A DNA stretch of 64,000 nucleotides from Allobaculum sp. Allo2 (GCF_022701175.1 NZ_CP078088.1:1612001-1676000); one strand, 5' to 3'; counted from the stretch's first letter, positions 9,408-18,427 are shown. Numbers and translations are program-made. Notes: a model not told the origin generated them from the sequence alone.

Positions 9408-9716
9408 ATGATGGTACAGGCTATTCTGATGATGCTCGTTCTGGGCGCCATTCTGGGCGCAGGACTTGGCGTCGCTGCCAAAGTATTCCATGTGGAACCC
9501 GATACGCGTGTTGAGTTTGTTACCTCCAAGCTGCCAGGCTACAACTGCGGCGGCTGCGGCTATCCAGGCTGCAGCGGTTTCGCGGACGCCATGGTCAGCG
9601 GAGATACCGACTCCTGGAAGTGCAAACCGTGCAAAGCGGATGCCAAAGCCGAAATTATCGACTACCTGAAAAACACACCGGGTCCAGACGGAAAAACCGT
9701 TACGATCAAAGGTTAA
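9408..9716 (+). CDS. rnfB: RnfB, short form lacking ferredoxin domain
   Basis: RnfB normally takes electrons from ferredoxin and passes them into the membrane. This protein has the N-terminal helix and the first cluster domain, C-x2-C-x4-C-x16-C (NCGGCGYPGCSGF to SWKC), plus one extra KPC cysteine. It then ends at residue 102. The two-[4Fe-4S] ferredoxin domain that follows in typical RnfB is absent, and a terminator begins 20 bases after the stop, so this is not a simple frame loss. Start at 9408 or 9411 behind GAGG. It is last in the operon. Confidence 0.9.
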   Translation: MMVQAILMMLVLGAILGAGLGVAAKVFHVEPDTRVEFVTSKLPGYNCGGCGYPGCSGFADAMVSGDTDSWKCKPCKADAKAEIIDYLKNTPGPDGKTVTIKG

Positions 9717-9735
9717 TTTCGATACAGAATACAGA

Positions 9736-9758
9736 AGGACGCTGCGGCGTCCTTTTTA
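9736..9758 (+). terminator. Terminator of the rnf operon
   Basis: AGGACGC pairs with GCGTCCT across a four-base loop and runs into TTTTTAT, 20 bases after rnfB. Confidence 0.85.
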
Positions 9759-9829
9759 TATTCACAGTAGTGAAACCGCTTTTTGTAAGTGTCAAACAAT
9801 CGACGGGTATACGCGAGACTGAATATTAG

Positions 9830-9876
9830 ATACGCTAAACGGGATCCCTTTCGAGATCCCGCTTGGCGTATTTTTT
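9830..9876. terminator. Bidirectional terminator inside the IS66 left end
   Basis: ATACGC...CGGGATC pairs with GATCCCG...GCGTAT around a short loop and is followed by TTTTTT on the plus strand. It closes tnpC, which ends at 9875, and blocks transcription entering from rnf. Confidence 0.7.
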
Positions 9877-11714
9877 ATTCTTCATCGTTTTCTTCATACT
9901 TCGGATCCGGTCCACGGTATCCAATTCGAAGATATTCAGGTAAATCCTTTGAATACGGCAGAAGTGACTTCAATACATCTACCGCGATTTCATCGTCTTT
10001 GAACCATTTGAGTTCATCCAGAACGTACTCCATGTAGCGCTCTGGATTTAAGTCGTTCATTTCAGCCGATCGAAACAAAGTCATAAACGCTGCGACGACT
10101 TCCGCACCTTTGATACTCTTCGTAGTCTGGAAGTTTTTGCGATTGATCACGAATGGCTTTACGGCTCTTTCTGCCACATTATTGTCGATCGGATAATCAC
10201 CGTCTTCCAGGTACCTTCCCAACGAGTTCGCTCGATCCATGAAGTACTTGGCTGCTCTGTAGGCGGTGCTTCTTTCCTCGAATCCACTCTGAATCTCCAT
10301 CATGACTCTTGTGAGTCTTTCAAAGCAGGGCTTTGAAAGTTCCTGCCGAACTTCGGTTCTCGCCTCGTGCGAGTAAGAAGCAACGTGGGATTCGATGTGG
10401 TAGAGCTTCCCGAACAGAGACAGGGCTGTGAGCAGAATCTGGAGACCCGGACTTGGTTCGGGTCTCTCTGTTTCGTCCAGCTGGGCTGCCGCTTCTGCGG
10501 CCTCTTCGTCGTTCTCCAGTGTGGTCTTTTCCCACTTCAGGACGTCTGCCTGATACTGCGCGAAGTCTGACCGGACTTTGATGGCTTCGAAGATCTTTCT
10601 TCTCGCATGGGCCATACAGTTGAGCTTTCTGCAGGGGCCATAGTAGTTGGCATATGCATAAAGCCCGTCTGTCATAAGGGCATGACGAAAAGAACCGCCA
10701 AGGAGGGCGATTACGAACTCCTGTTTCTTGTAAGGGAAAAACTTATAGACAGCCATCTGGTTCTCTTCATAGATTCCGCTGACGGCGACAACCATAGAAG
10801 ACTGTTTTCGATCTTTAACCTCCGTGCACTTTAAAACCGTCTCATCCATATGGACGACGTTACAGTTTGGGAGATCCTCAATCATTTGTTTTACGAGGGG
10901 CTTCAGATAAAGATCGTAAGTTTTTTCCAGGATGTTGCCCATGGTCTGACGGCTGATCGGCAGTCCCGTGAGACTCAGGTGCTTTTCCTGACGATAGGCC
11001 GGGGTTCCCATTACGAACTTATCGTAGGCAATTCCCGCGACCATAGAGGAAGTTGCGACACTCTTGTCGATCAGTGCAGGCTCGTCAGGTTCGGCGGTGC
11101 GGATGATGGCTTTCCCGTTTTCATCCGTACACTTGTTTGGGCACGCGACTGTCTCACGCAGCACTTCTTCCAGCCTATAGCGAGCGGGAATCCGATGAAT
11201 CCTATAGTGACGTTTCATTCCAACAGTTTTCATCTCACAGCCGCAAACTGGGCAAATGCGCTTTTCCCTTCTACACTGAAGGTAGTGGTTTCTTTGACCG
11301 CTTCCTGCTTTCTGCACTTGGTGGAAGGTTTTTCTTGCTTCCTTCAACAGAACTGAGCTTTAAATCTTCAGCTTCTTTACGATAGCGGTCTCCCTCTTCC
11401 TGATATTTCGCAGCCCGGTTAAAACAAACATCGGCTTTCAGATCAAGCTGAGCCAGCTGTTTATTCAGAATATTGATATCTGGGCCGCCGTCCTCGTTTT
11501 CAGAGTAATCCAGTTTCAAGGGAACCATCTTTTCCGTAGAAGGACCAAAGCGGCCGCTTTTCACGGCTTTATTGATTTCTTTAGCGAAATAGAGATCCAG
11601 GTACATATCCTCAATAAATTTGTCTTTCTCTTCTTCCGTCATGGTGCTGATCTGATGATGAAGATCTTCGAGGAGCTCGTTGCGGATTGTCTGGTAAGGG
11701 TTCGGCACATTCAT
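9875..11714 (-). CDS. tnpC: IS66 transposase TnpC, one frameshift
   Basis: This is the DDE transposase of IS66 elements. The N-terminal part (11714-11300) is a coiled, charged region. After one frame loss near 11310 the zinc-finger domain (CPVCGCEMKTVGMKRHYRIH) and the IS66 catalytic core follow. Core motifs visible are VVHMDETVLKC, MTDGLYAYANYYGPC and DNNVAERAVKPFVINRKNF, containing the Asp, Asp and Glu expected of the active site. Restored length is about 613 residues, slightly over the usual 510-540. The single break lies in an A/G-rich stretch and may be an under-call, so the element could be active. Confidence 0.93.
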
Positions 11715-11806
11715 GTATTAATTTTAACATATTTAGAGCGATAGATAAAGTAAATGGGATGATTTATCTTGATATTCCTTCAAGAAAATCATCCTTTTAA
11801 ATTGGT

Positions 11807-12193
11807 TTAAACATACTTATAAGTTCGTGGCAGAAATGCCGGCTGGGGAACAATCGACAGACCGGAAAGCAGAGAAGCCAGCTGCGAACAGTCAATTCGC
11901 ATGAAGTCGGACTGGTCAGTGCTGACAGGCCACTGAAGGGAAGATCTGGAGAGTCGCTTATAAACAAGCCAGAATCCATTTCCGTCACGAAGGATACCTT
12001 TGATCTTGTTCTTCTGTCGATTAACGAAGAGAAAGAGGGATCCATCCAGCGGATCCAGAGCGAGAGGTCCTTGAACCAGGGAGACGTAACCGTCAATTCC
12101 TTTGCGAAGGTCAGCAGGCATCTGAGCCAGATAGATGTTTTTAACTTTGGAGAAATCGATACCGAGATCGATTGCAGGGATGATTGATTCCAT
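11807..12193 (-). CDS. tnpB: IS66 accessory protein TnpB (Orf2)
   Basis: This 128-residue protein carries the TnpB signature AQMPADLRKGIDGYVSLVQ, then DPLDGSLFLFVNRQKNKIK and DGNGFWLVYKRL. TnpB is required with TnpC for transposition in IS66 elements, although its role is not known in detail. It lies 92 bases upstream of tnpC in the same orientation. The reading is intact. Confidence 0.93.
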   Translation of the reverse strand: MESIIPAIDLGIDFSKVKNIYLAQMPADLRKGIDGYVSLVQGPLALDPLDGSLFLFVNRQKNKIKGILRDGNGFWLVYKRLSRSSLQWPVSTDQSDFMRIDCSQLASLLSGLSIVPQPAFLPRTYKYV

Positions 12194-12258
12194 GAAAAAG
12201 CCTCCTTGAATAAAGGAATTATCCCAAGGAGGCGGTCGAGAAAATACCCGTCTTTTAT

Positions 12259-12287
12259 TTGACGCTTACGCTTTTTACCTGTATAAA
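12259..12287 (+). promoter_or_regulatory. Hybrid promoter at the IS66 right end, reading into amtB
   Basis: TTGACG (12259-12264) lies within the IS66 inverted repeat. TATAAA (12282-12287) lies in the flanking chromosome, with a 17-base spacer. Without the insertion, the flank would place a poor -35 (around GTAGTG) at that distance. The promoter points to amtB, 195 bases away. Confidence 0.6.
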
Positions 12288-12401
12288 ATTGATTAAATCA
12301 AATAGTATCGCGGGGTTTGGGCATAGTTTGTCAAAAATATGTGAATTTCATTGGCCAGGAAGGGGAAAAGGAGTACTCTCTTCCCATCAGAAAACGGCAA
12401 A

Positions 12402-12455
12402 GGCGCCGAAACAGTTATCCAACGGCGGATAACAAGTTTCGGCGCCTTTTCTTTT
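12402..12455 (+). terminator. Terminator or attenuator hairpin in the amtB leader
   Basis: GGCGCCGAAAC plus GTTATCC pair with GGATAAC plus GTTTCGGCGCC, interrupted only by an A/AA internal loop, and TTTTCTTTT follows. The apical loop is the hexamer AACGGC (12421-12426), with A at position 1 and G at position 4, the pattern bound by ANTAR antiterminator proteins. It sits 27 bases before the amtB start. A second hairpin of that kind was not clearly found upstream. Confidence 0.75.
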
Positions 12456-12481
12456 CTAAAAAATGAAAAGGAGGAACATAT

Positions 12482-14172
12482 ATGCTTCAGGAAGCTTTAT
12501 CGCAGATCTTTCAGATCTGGTATCTGATCGGTGCCGCCCTGGTCTTCTTCATGCAGGCGGGATTCGCCATGGTCGAGGGTGGATTCACCCGGGCGAAGAA
12601 CGCAGGAAATATCATCATGAAAAACACCATGGACTTCTGTCTTGGTACGGTTGCCTTTCTGCTTGTCGGCTACTCGCTGATGTGTGGAGCCGGCAATGGA
12701 TTTGTCGGCTGGGGACTCCATCCGCTGACCGACTTTGGCGGCACGGACTGGTCCCTGTTCACGTTCAACCTCGTCTTCTGTGCCACAGCGGCTACAATCG
12801 TTTCCGGTGCCATGGCTGAACGTACGAAATTTCTTTCCTACTGCATCTACTCGATCATCATTTCTCTTCTGATCTATCCGATCGAAGCCCACTGGGTCTG
12901 GGGACCTGGCGGATGGCTGGCATCCCTTGGGTTTCATGATTTTGCCGGTTCGGCAGTTATTCATTATGTCGGAGGCACATGTGCACTGATCGGCGCAGCG
13001 ATGCTGGGAGCACGTATTGGCAAATACGATAAGAACGGAAAACCAAGAGGTATTCCAGGTCATAACATTATGATCGGCGCCCTGGGCGTATTCATCCTCT
13101 GGTTTGGCTGGTACGGATTCAACGGTGCCGCCGCCGTAAACCAGACTCAGCTGGCAACAATCTTTGCCACCACAACCCTGGCTCCGTCTCTGGCAGCCTG
13201 CACCACAATGATCTACACTTGGATCCGCTACAAAAAGCCGGACGTAGCCTTGACTTTAAACGCAGCCCTTGGCGGTCTGGTAGCAATCACTGCTGGATGT
13301 GATGCAGTAAATGCTCTGGGCGCCTGCATCATTGGTATTCTCGCCGGTCTGGTTGTTCCATTTCTGACCTGGCTTCTCGATTACAAACTGAAAGTTGATG
13401 ATCCCGTTGGTGCCGTTCCCGTTCACTTCGGATGCGGAATTCTGGGAACCATCTGCGTAGGCCTCTTTGCCTGCGGCACTGATTCAATGCCGGAAGCGGT
13501 TGGACTGTTCTATGGCGGCGGCTTCCATCAGCTCGGCATTCAGCTCCTTGGTCTGCTGACAATCGGCATCTGGACAGCCTGCACAATCGGCCTGACCTTC
13601 TTTGCAATTAAAAAGACAATTGGTCTTCGCGTATCTCCAAAAGAAGAGATCCGCGGTCTCGATATTGAGGAACACGGCCTGGCTTCCGCCTACGCAGGCT
13701 TCGCTATGGAAACCGAAGTTCTTGCTGATGACGAAAGCGAACCCGAACCCCTGTCGGCTTTTCCGGAAGCAGCTATCTCCGATGCGGTTCCTGCAGCTAT
13801 TCTTGGGAGCGCGGAGAGCGGTATGCATAAAGTAGTGATTGTATCTGCCATCGATAAATTCGAACGTCTGAAAAAGGAACTCGAAAAATCGGTATCGGCG
13901 GCATGACCGTATCCAATGTCATGGGTATGGGCGTACAGAAAGGCCAGCCTATCTATTACAAAGGCGCCGAAGTGCAGAGCCGGCTGCTGCCGAAAATGCA
14001 GGCCGAAGTCGTGGTATCCAAAGTGCCTGTAAAGGACGTTGTCGAAGCCGCGCAGAAAGCGCTCTATACTGGAAATATCGGTGACGGCAAGATCTTCGTC
14101 TATCCTGTTGAGGAAGTTGTTCGAATCTCGACCGGTGAGGCCGGTGCCAAAGCGCTCGATTACGAAAAATAA
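12482..14172 (+). CDS. amtB: Ammonium channel AmtB fused to a PII domain, one frameshift
   Basis: Residues 1-400 form an Amt/Rh channel of about 11 helices. The twin pore histidines lie in GHNIMIGALGVFILWFGWYG and VPVHFGCGILGT, and the DFAGSAVIHYVGG signature is present. After an acidic linker (about 405-447), a PII signalling domain starts at MHKVVIVSAIDKFERLKKEL (residue 448). The frame breaks at 13884-13888, where GAAAAATC needs one more A to read EKIGIGGMTVSNVMG. The domain ends in GKIFVYPVEEVVRISTGE. In the T-loop the usual uridylylated Tyr is replaced (GAEVQSRLLPK). In most bacteria GlnK blocks AmtB as a separate protein; here it is tethered. Confidence 0.92.
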
Positions 14173-14489
14173 TCATCTGATTCTCGTTCGGAACGAAACT
14201 TTACCAACAGCCGCAGACAGCCGAAAGAGTACAGTCACTTTCACATCTCTTTTTGAACCCTTCGTCAGTGAACTCCTTTAATTTGCACCCTTCAAACGAT
14301 TCAGACGGCAGAAGATGCCGCAGCTCTTCCGGCTTGTCTCTTCAATACTCTGCGCGGCTTTGAGCATAATTCGGCCCTGGATTTTGTTCAAAGCCCAGCA
14401 GAAAAATATTGCAATCCTTTCAACATTTCATTTCTCAAATCTGTTTCTTATTCCAGGCAGAGCGGCAGCGGTTTATGCTGCCGCTCTTT
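14173..14489. other. Intergenic region after amtB
   Basis: No gene is recognisable. The one clear element is the terminator at 14460-14492. Confidence 0.5.
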
Positions 14490-14492
14490 TTT
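14460..14492 (+). terminator. Intrinsic terminator downstream of amtB
   Basis: GAGCGGCAGC pairs with GCTGCCGCTC across a seven-base loop and runs into TTTTTT. It lies about 290 bases after amtB and directly before the palindrome at the IS110 copy 2 border. Confidence 0.85.
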
Positions 14493-14530
14493 CATTCATG
14501 GACCCCGCGCGCGGGATCCTATGAATGAAA
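14490..14530. repeat. REP-like palindrome at the IS110 copy 2 border
   Basis: TTTCATTCAT, GGA and the 12-base self-complementary CCCGCGCGCGGG (14503-14514) are followed by TCC and ATGAATGAAA. The result is an almost perfect 40-base palindrome with one extra base in the right arm. Only the right half recurs at the other side of copy 2 and beside copy 1. Confidence 0.7.
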
Positions 14531-14619
14531 TGTGAAAGTCTTTAGATGATTTAAGGCACGACGAAAAGCCCTCCTTGCGAAGGGAAATTTTTCTTAGCCG
14601 TCATCATTTGTATTTTGCG

Positions 14620-16061
14620 TTATACCAACAATGACTTGGTTGTTTTTTCTGCCAGTTGAAGGGGAATTCCAATCTGTTTAAGCAGGATCTGCACCTTTTC
14701 AATAAGAACTGGATCTGATTCTTTTGTCAGTTCAACCCGTTCTACGGCCGTTTTCTGAATTTCGTGGACGTTCTCCAATTCCACGAAATTCTCGGCTTCG
14801 GTGCAGCTGTTTTCTTCAACCGTCTCGTTCTCAGCCGGGACCGCTGTATTCGATACATCAGATTCATCACCGGGCCGGAAAAATTCTCCGGTTCGAAGCA
14901 TGTGATAGGCTGCTGTCATCATTTTTCTCGCAATAGCCACCAGAGCTCTCTTCTTGCCGCGTCTGCCAGAAATGGCTTTATACTTATTGCCAAAATATGG
15001 ATTTTTAACGGCGTTGAGAGCGCACTGAATCAGTACAGGCTTCAGGTATCTCCCACCCTTTCCTATCTTCACTGATTTGTGCTTTCCGTTACTCTGATTA
15101 CTTGCGGGACAAAGGCCGCACCAGCTTATAAAGTGCTTCACGTTTACGAAGCAATCCATTTTCGGACCGATTTCGCCGAGAGATGGGAAATCCCAGGAAT
15201 TGACTCCAGAAGTTCAAGCTGGCTCTTGAAAGGTTCAAGAGTTTCTTGCATCATAGATTCGTAGTCTTGAATCTGCTTAGCCGTATGGTCAATTCTTTGA
15301 TAGGCGGATTTGAGCTCAAATTTCTGCGAGGGGAGAACTTGGCGCCGGCGAACGCTTTATAAAGTTCTTCTTCTTTTCTTTACGCTCCTGAGCATTGGCA
15401 AACTTGACGATACTGCACGATTTACGAATCCGCTTCTGTACTTCTTCCAATACCGGCACCTCCGTGTCCAGCAGGTATTGGATAACATTCCTTGCCGATT
15501 CCCCTTCAACACCCGAGAAGATCAAATCAAGTCGGATATTGGCTTCGGTCAGGATATTTCGAATGCGACGGATATCGTCGCCTCTGACGTAAACAAGTTT
15601 TGTCCGCGTGCGTGACAGTCGTCTGGCTTCTCAAATGCGCCGTTCGGGAATATAGGATTCCCTGAGAAGGCCGTTAATTCCCAGTTCTGCGATCCACGCA
15701 GCGTCCTTCTGGTCTGTTTTCTGACCAGTGATCATCCGCACGTGTTTTGGATTGACTATATGCGGAATCAGCTTTTCTCTTCACAGACGTCGTAAACCGG
15801 TGTGGAGTATTTTCCGGTGGATTCCATGTAGACATCGATCGGATCATGCGGCTGAGATTTCAGAATTTTCTTCGTCATCTCAAGAATCCAGTCACACATC
15901 TCAGAAAGATCCGTATGGTTGGATCTGAACTTTTTCGATTTGAGCTTGAGAACATCCACATTGGTTTTAGGATCTTTCACAGAACAGCAGACGCAGGCGT
16001 AGACATTGTTTTTATGAACATCGAGTCCGGCGCAGACGGACTTTTGAATCTGAATGGTCAT
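14620..16061 (-). pseudogene. IS110 transposase, copy 2, disrupted
   Basis: The start is at 16061, behind the same AAGGAG site as copy 1. The DEDD domain is in 16061-15768 and the Transposase_20 domain is intact from 15159 to 14620 (about 179 residues). Between them lie the same lesions as copy 1: lost A near 15768, in-frame TGA near 15628, lost T near 15303 and a short deletion near 15180, plus one further lost base in the A-run near 15375. The shared TGA cannot be a homopolymer error. Confidence 0.88.
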
Positions 16062-16354
16062 GTCTAAGCTCCTTTCTGAAAGAAACAGGAACCAGAGCAG
16101 AGAAGTCGATTCTTTCTGTAAGAGCTCGCCAATCTGATGAAGCTGACGGCCTAAACAAAATGTGCAGACTATTCGTAATGAATTTCTATCCAAGGGTACT
16201 ATTCGAATCGGCAGCGGCTTATAAAAAACAGTCTCATGAAAGGTAAATAATTATCATTATGAATTATTTGCGTAACGTGCTTTTCCAGTGCTCTGGTACA
16301 AAGCGATTCTATCAGGAATCGAAATTGCGAAGAGAAATTCATTAAAAATAATAA
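16062..16354 (-). ncRNA. Candidate IS110 bridge RNA region, copy 2
   Basis: This is the non-coding leader between the transposase start and the element end, conserved with 1439-1730. It is assigned by position and by its sequence identity to the other copy, where a protein-coding explanation is lacking. Confidence 0.4.
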
Positions 16355-16401
16355 AAGAGGACTCAACGATCCCTCATCCATATTTCAACTAACCAAGGGT
16401 G

Positions 16402-16430
16402 GGCCGCCGCGCGAGGGCCTATGAATGAAA
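16402..16430. repeat. Half of REP-like palindrome abutting IS110 copy 2
   Basis: GGCCGCCGCGCGAGGGCC is followed by TATGAATGAAA. The right arm matches 1793-1806 and 14518-14530. The core differs by one base from that beside copy 1. Confidence 0.6.
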
Positions 16431-16435
16431 AAAGG

Positions 16436-16672
16436 CTCGTTCCCCAGCGATGATGCGGTATATAAGACTTTGTATTTGCGGATCGTGGAGCTTGAGAAGA
16501 AGTGGCAGGAACGTCGCCAGTCTGGCAGCGGAGGGCGCCCGCTATAAAGGGTCGCTTCAGAAATTTTCATTCACTCACCATTCAGCGAAGGTTTTTGCTG
16601 TTCGGTACGACCAAATATTTCAACTGCTAAAAATCGAATTTACACAGATTTCTGGACATCCCCTCAGATCCG
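16436..16672 (+). pseudogene. Possible IS256-like transposase 3' remnant
   Basis: The stretch FPSDDAVYKTLYLRIVEL plus EKKW matches the C-terminal signature of IS256-family transposases, where it ends the protein. It is followed at 16640-16672 by TTTACACAGATTTCTGGACA, resembling an IS256 terminal repeat. Only about 35 codons remain before a stop. The identification rests on motif memory. Confidence 0.5.
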
Positions 16673-16787
16673 TACCTGCTCAATTGGCTGCTTCGAATGA
16701 AAAGAGAATTGGGCATTTAAAACCCTCCAGTTTTCGCTGAAACAATATCAGCAGAAATTGAAGGGGATAAGACCGTCAAATAAGAAA

Positions 16788-17307
16788 TTACTGTTTATGG
16801 TTATAGCGGATGAAGTTGGTCATGACATGCGCTTCTTCTTCCGGAAAACCGTATTTTTCTTTCGCGTCCTGAAGCGCGTATTAAGAAGGTCATGTTGCGG
16901 GCAAGCTGACGCATGGTGCTAAGACATTCCACATCTTCTTTCGCTTGCCCGGAGAGCCGTCCATACACCATGTTCCAGTAGTTGGACGACACAACCGGCA
17001 TTCCGCCAATGGTGAGTACTTATTGAGCTCATCAAAAGTACTCGAATTTCCGCCGCGGTATGTGTCCTCCGAATTTCATCGCTTTATCAAACCGTGTGGA
17101 GTAGAACAGGTACCGCTGGAACGTATATTCGTTTACGTTTGCAAAGTAAACGGGGTATCCAATGATACAGCCGTGAATATTCTTGTTGTCGATGTGGACC
17201 ATTATCGTTTCCAGACCCAGTTTTTCGAATTCTTTTCGTACTTCCTCAAGGGCGACGGCGGTCTTTCCGTTTACCTTCGGGGAGGCGTTGATCAGTCATA
17301 CGTCCAT
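16788..17307 (-). pseudogene. Flavodoxin-like NAD(P)H oxidoreductase, decayed
   Basis: An FMN-reductase fold starts at 17307 behind GAGGAA: INASPKVNGKTAVALEEV, then EKLGLETIMVHIDNKNIHGC. The fourth codon is a TGA stop. The middle is deleted: the text jumps from HGCI to IGYPVYFANVNEYTFQRYL, missing the Cys-rich and FMN loops of the family. Near 17030 the frame changes before VVSSNYWNMVYGRLSGQ and the C-terminal helix CLSTMRQLARNMTFLIRA. Restored length is about 175 residues, against about 200 in intact relatives. Stop codon, deletion and frame losses together indicate real decay. Confidence 0.75.
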
Positions 17308-17660
17308 TTCCTCTGAAACCCTTTCCTGGTTTCTGGAAAAATTTTTGGTCAGCCGGCAGGTCGAAAATCCGCTTTCAATATAGCCAATCAATTCGGTTGT
17401 CCGAATCGGGATGGCTCTCTTGAAGTTCGAACGAAATCTCCGGAAAGCAAGGAAGTCCGTTTTGTGAATCAAGCTCGTATCCTTCGTTTGAAAAGGACAG
17501 AACAGCCGCAAATGTACCCCTGAAAGAGAAAAGGATCGACTCAGGTACAATAGAACTGTCCAAAGCGCTGAAAACGCCTCCAAGTTACTCTAACCCGGAG
17601 GATGGTTCGAGCATTGCGCCGTGCGGACAACCAGAACAGCCCGCAATGGGGAGACAGAAA
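17308..17660. other. Decayed or non-coding stretch
   Basis: Minus-strand frames of 60-95 codons are open here but share no domain I recognise and have no ribosome site. It probably belongs to the same decayed region as the flavodoxin-like remnant. Confidence 0.4.
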
Positions 17661-17674
17661 GAGGGAAGTTATCG

Positions 17675-18427
17675 ATGATTGCCTTATACGAAAGCCGTAA
17701 GGGAACCTGGCACAAACAAGCAGAAATGCCCAATCAGGATGCAGCGATCGCCCTGCAGATTCACAATGCGACCATCGCCGTTTTGTGCGATGGGGTATCA
17801 CTCAATTACCGGATGGAACCTTCGCACAGTGAAGAAGCTTCCCGATTCTGCGTGAAAGAAAGCGTCGCCTATCTTCGTTCGCATTTACACACAAATACGC
17901 CGGATGCAGAAATGGACAGCCTGCTGCGCAGTCTTTTTGTTCATGTCCGACAGGAAATGATTCGCTATTTAAACGCGAAAGGCATTGAAGAAGGCGACGC
18001 GTCCACAACAATGCTGGTCGCGATTTATCGCAAAGGAAAACTATGGGGCGGTCTGGCCGGAGACGGCGGTATTTTGTATGAACGAACCGATCGTTCGATT
18101 GCGATGATGGTTACCGAGATCAAGACGTCTTCGATGGTTTATTCGCTGCGCGATTCCAGGCACTGGGCCTTTTTCAATTCTCTGGGCTCGCCGCTTCCGG
18201 TTCGTCGCGTTTTTATCGCGACCGATGGCGTGTTCGATACGATCTGCGGCTGGAACGGCCAGGGCGTCGTCTGTCATGTGGATGAACTGTTCGACTTCTG
18301 GAACGTATCCCGTGTGAAGGAAAAACAAAGAGAGGCGTATTTAAAAGCAAGAGTGGACGAAGTCCAGTCCGGAGATGATCTCTCCGTTGCGCTGATTGAG
18401 GATTCACACTATTTCCATACAAAATGA
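17675..18427 (+). CDS. PP2C-like protein phosphatase
   Basis: The protein is about 250 residues long and has the metal-binding motifs of the PP2C family in order: QDAAIAL and AVLCDGVS near the N-terminus, GDASTTMLVAIYRKGKLWGGLAGDGGI, then FIATDGVFDTICG and SGDDLSVALI near the end. The Asp residues that hold the two metal ions are present. It is the stand-alone type seen beside kinase or von Willebrand modules, but here its neighbours are decayed genes and an aminotransferase. The start at 17675 has an AGAGGGAAG site. The reading is intact. Its substrate is unknown. Confidence 0.8.
   Translation: MIALYESRKGTWHKQAEMPNQDAAIALQIHNATIAVLCDGVSLNYRMEPSHSEEASRFCVKESVAYLRSHLHTNTPDAEMDSLLRSLFVHVRQEMIRYLNAKGIEEGDASTTMLVAIYRKGKLWGGLAGDGGILYERTDRSIAMMVTEIKTSSMVYSLRDSRHWAFFNSLGSPLPVRRVFIATDGVFDTICGWNGQGVVCHVDELFDFWNVSRVKEKQREAYLKARVDEVQSGDDLSVALIEDSHYFHTK

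Larger units (their letters stand above)
9785..12269 (-). mobile_element. IS66-family element, complete
   Basis: Terminal inverted repeats are visible: the left end starts GTAAGTGTCAAA and shares GACGGGTAT further in; the right end, read inward, starts GTAAGCGTCAAA and also shares GACGGGTAT. GTAA ends are typical of IS66. The flanks carry a direct repeat GCTTTTT (9778-9784 and 12270-12276; eight bases, CGCTTTTT, if the terminal C is shared), as expected for the 8-bp IS66 duplication. Inside lie tnpB and tnpC on the minus strand. No tnpA is present between tnpB and the right end. It separates the rnf terminator from amtB. Confidence 0.9.
14531..16411 (-). mobile_element. IS110-family element, copy 2
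   Basis: From 14625 on this is identical to copy 1 except for one T-run length (near 15375) and changes in the last 70 bases. The left end (14531-14624) is not covered by copy 1 in this window, so the exact boundary is uncertain. It is flanked by a full REP-like palindrome on the left and a right half-palindrome on the right. IS110 elements use no inverted repeats and often insert in such palindromes. Confidence 0.85.
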
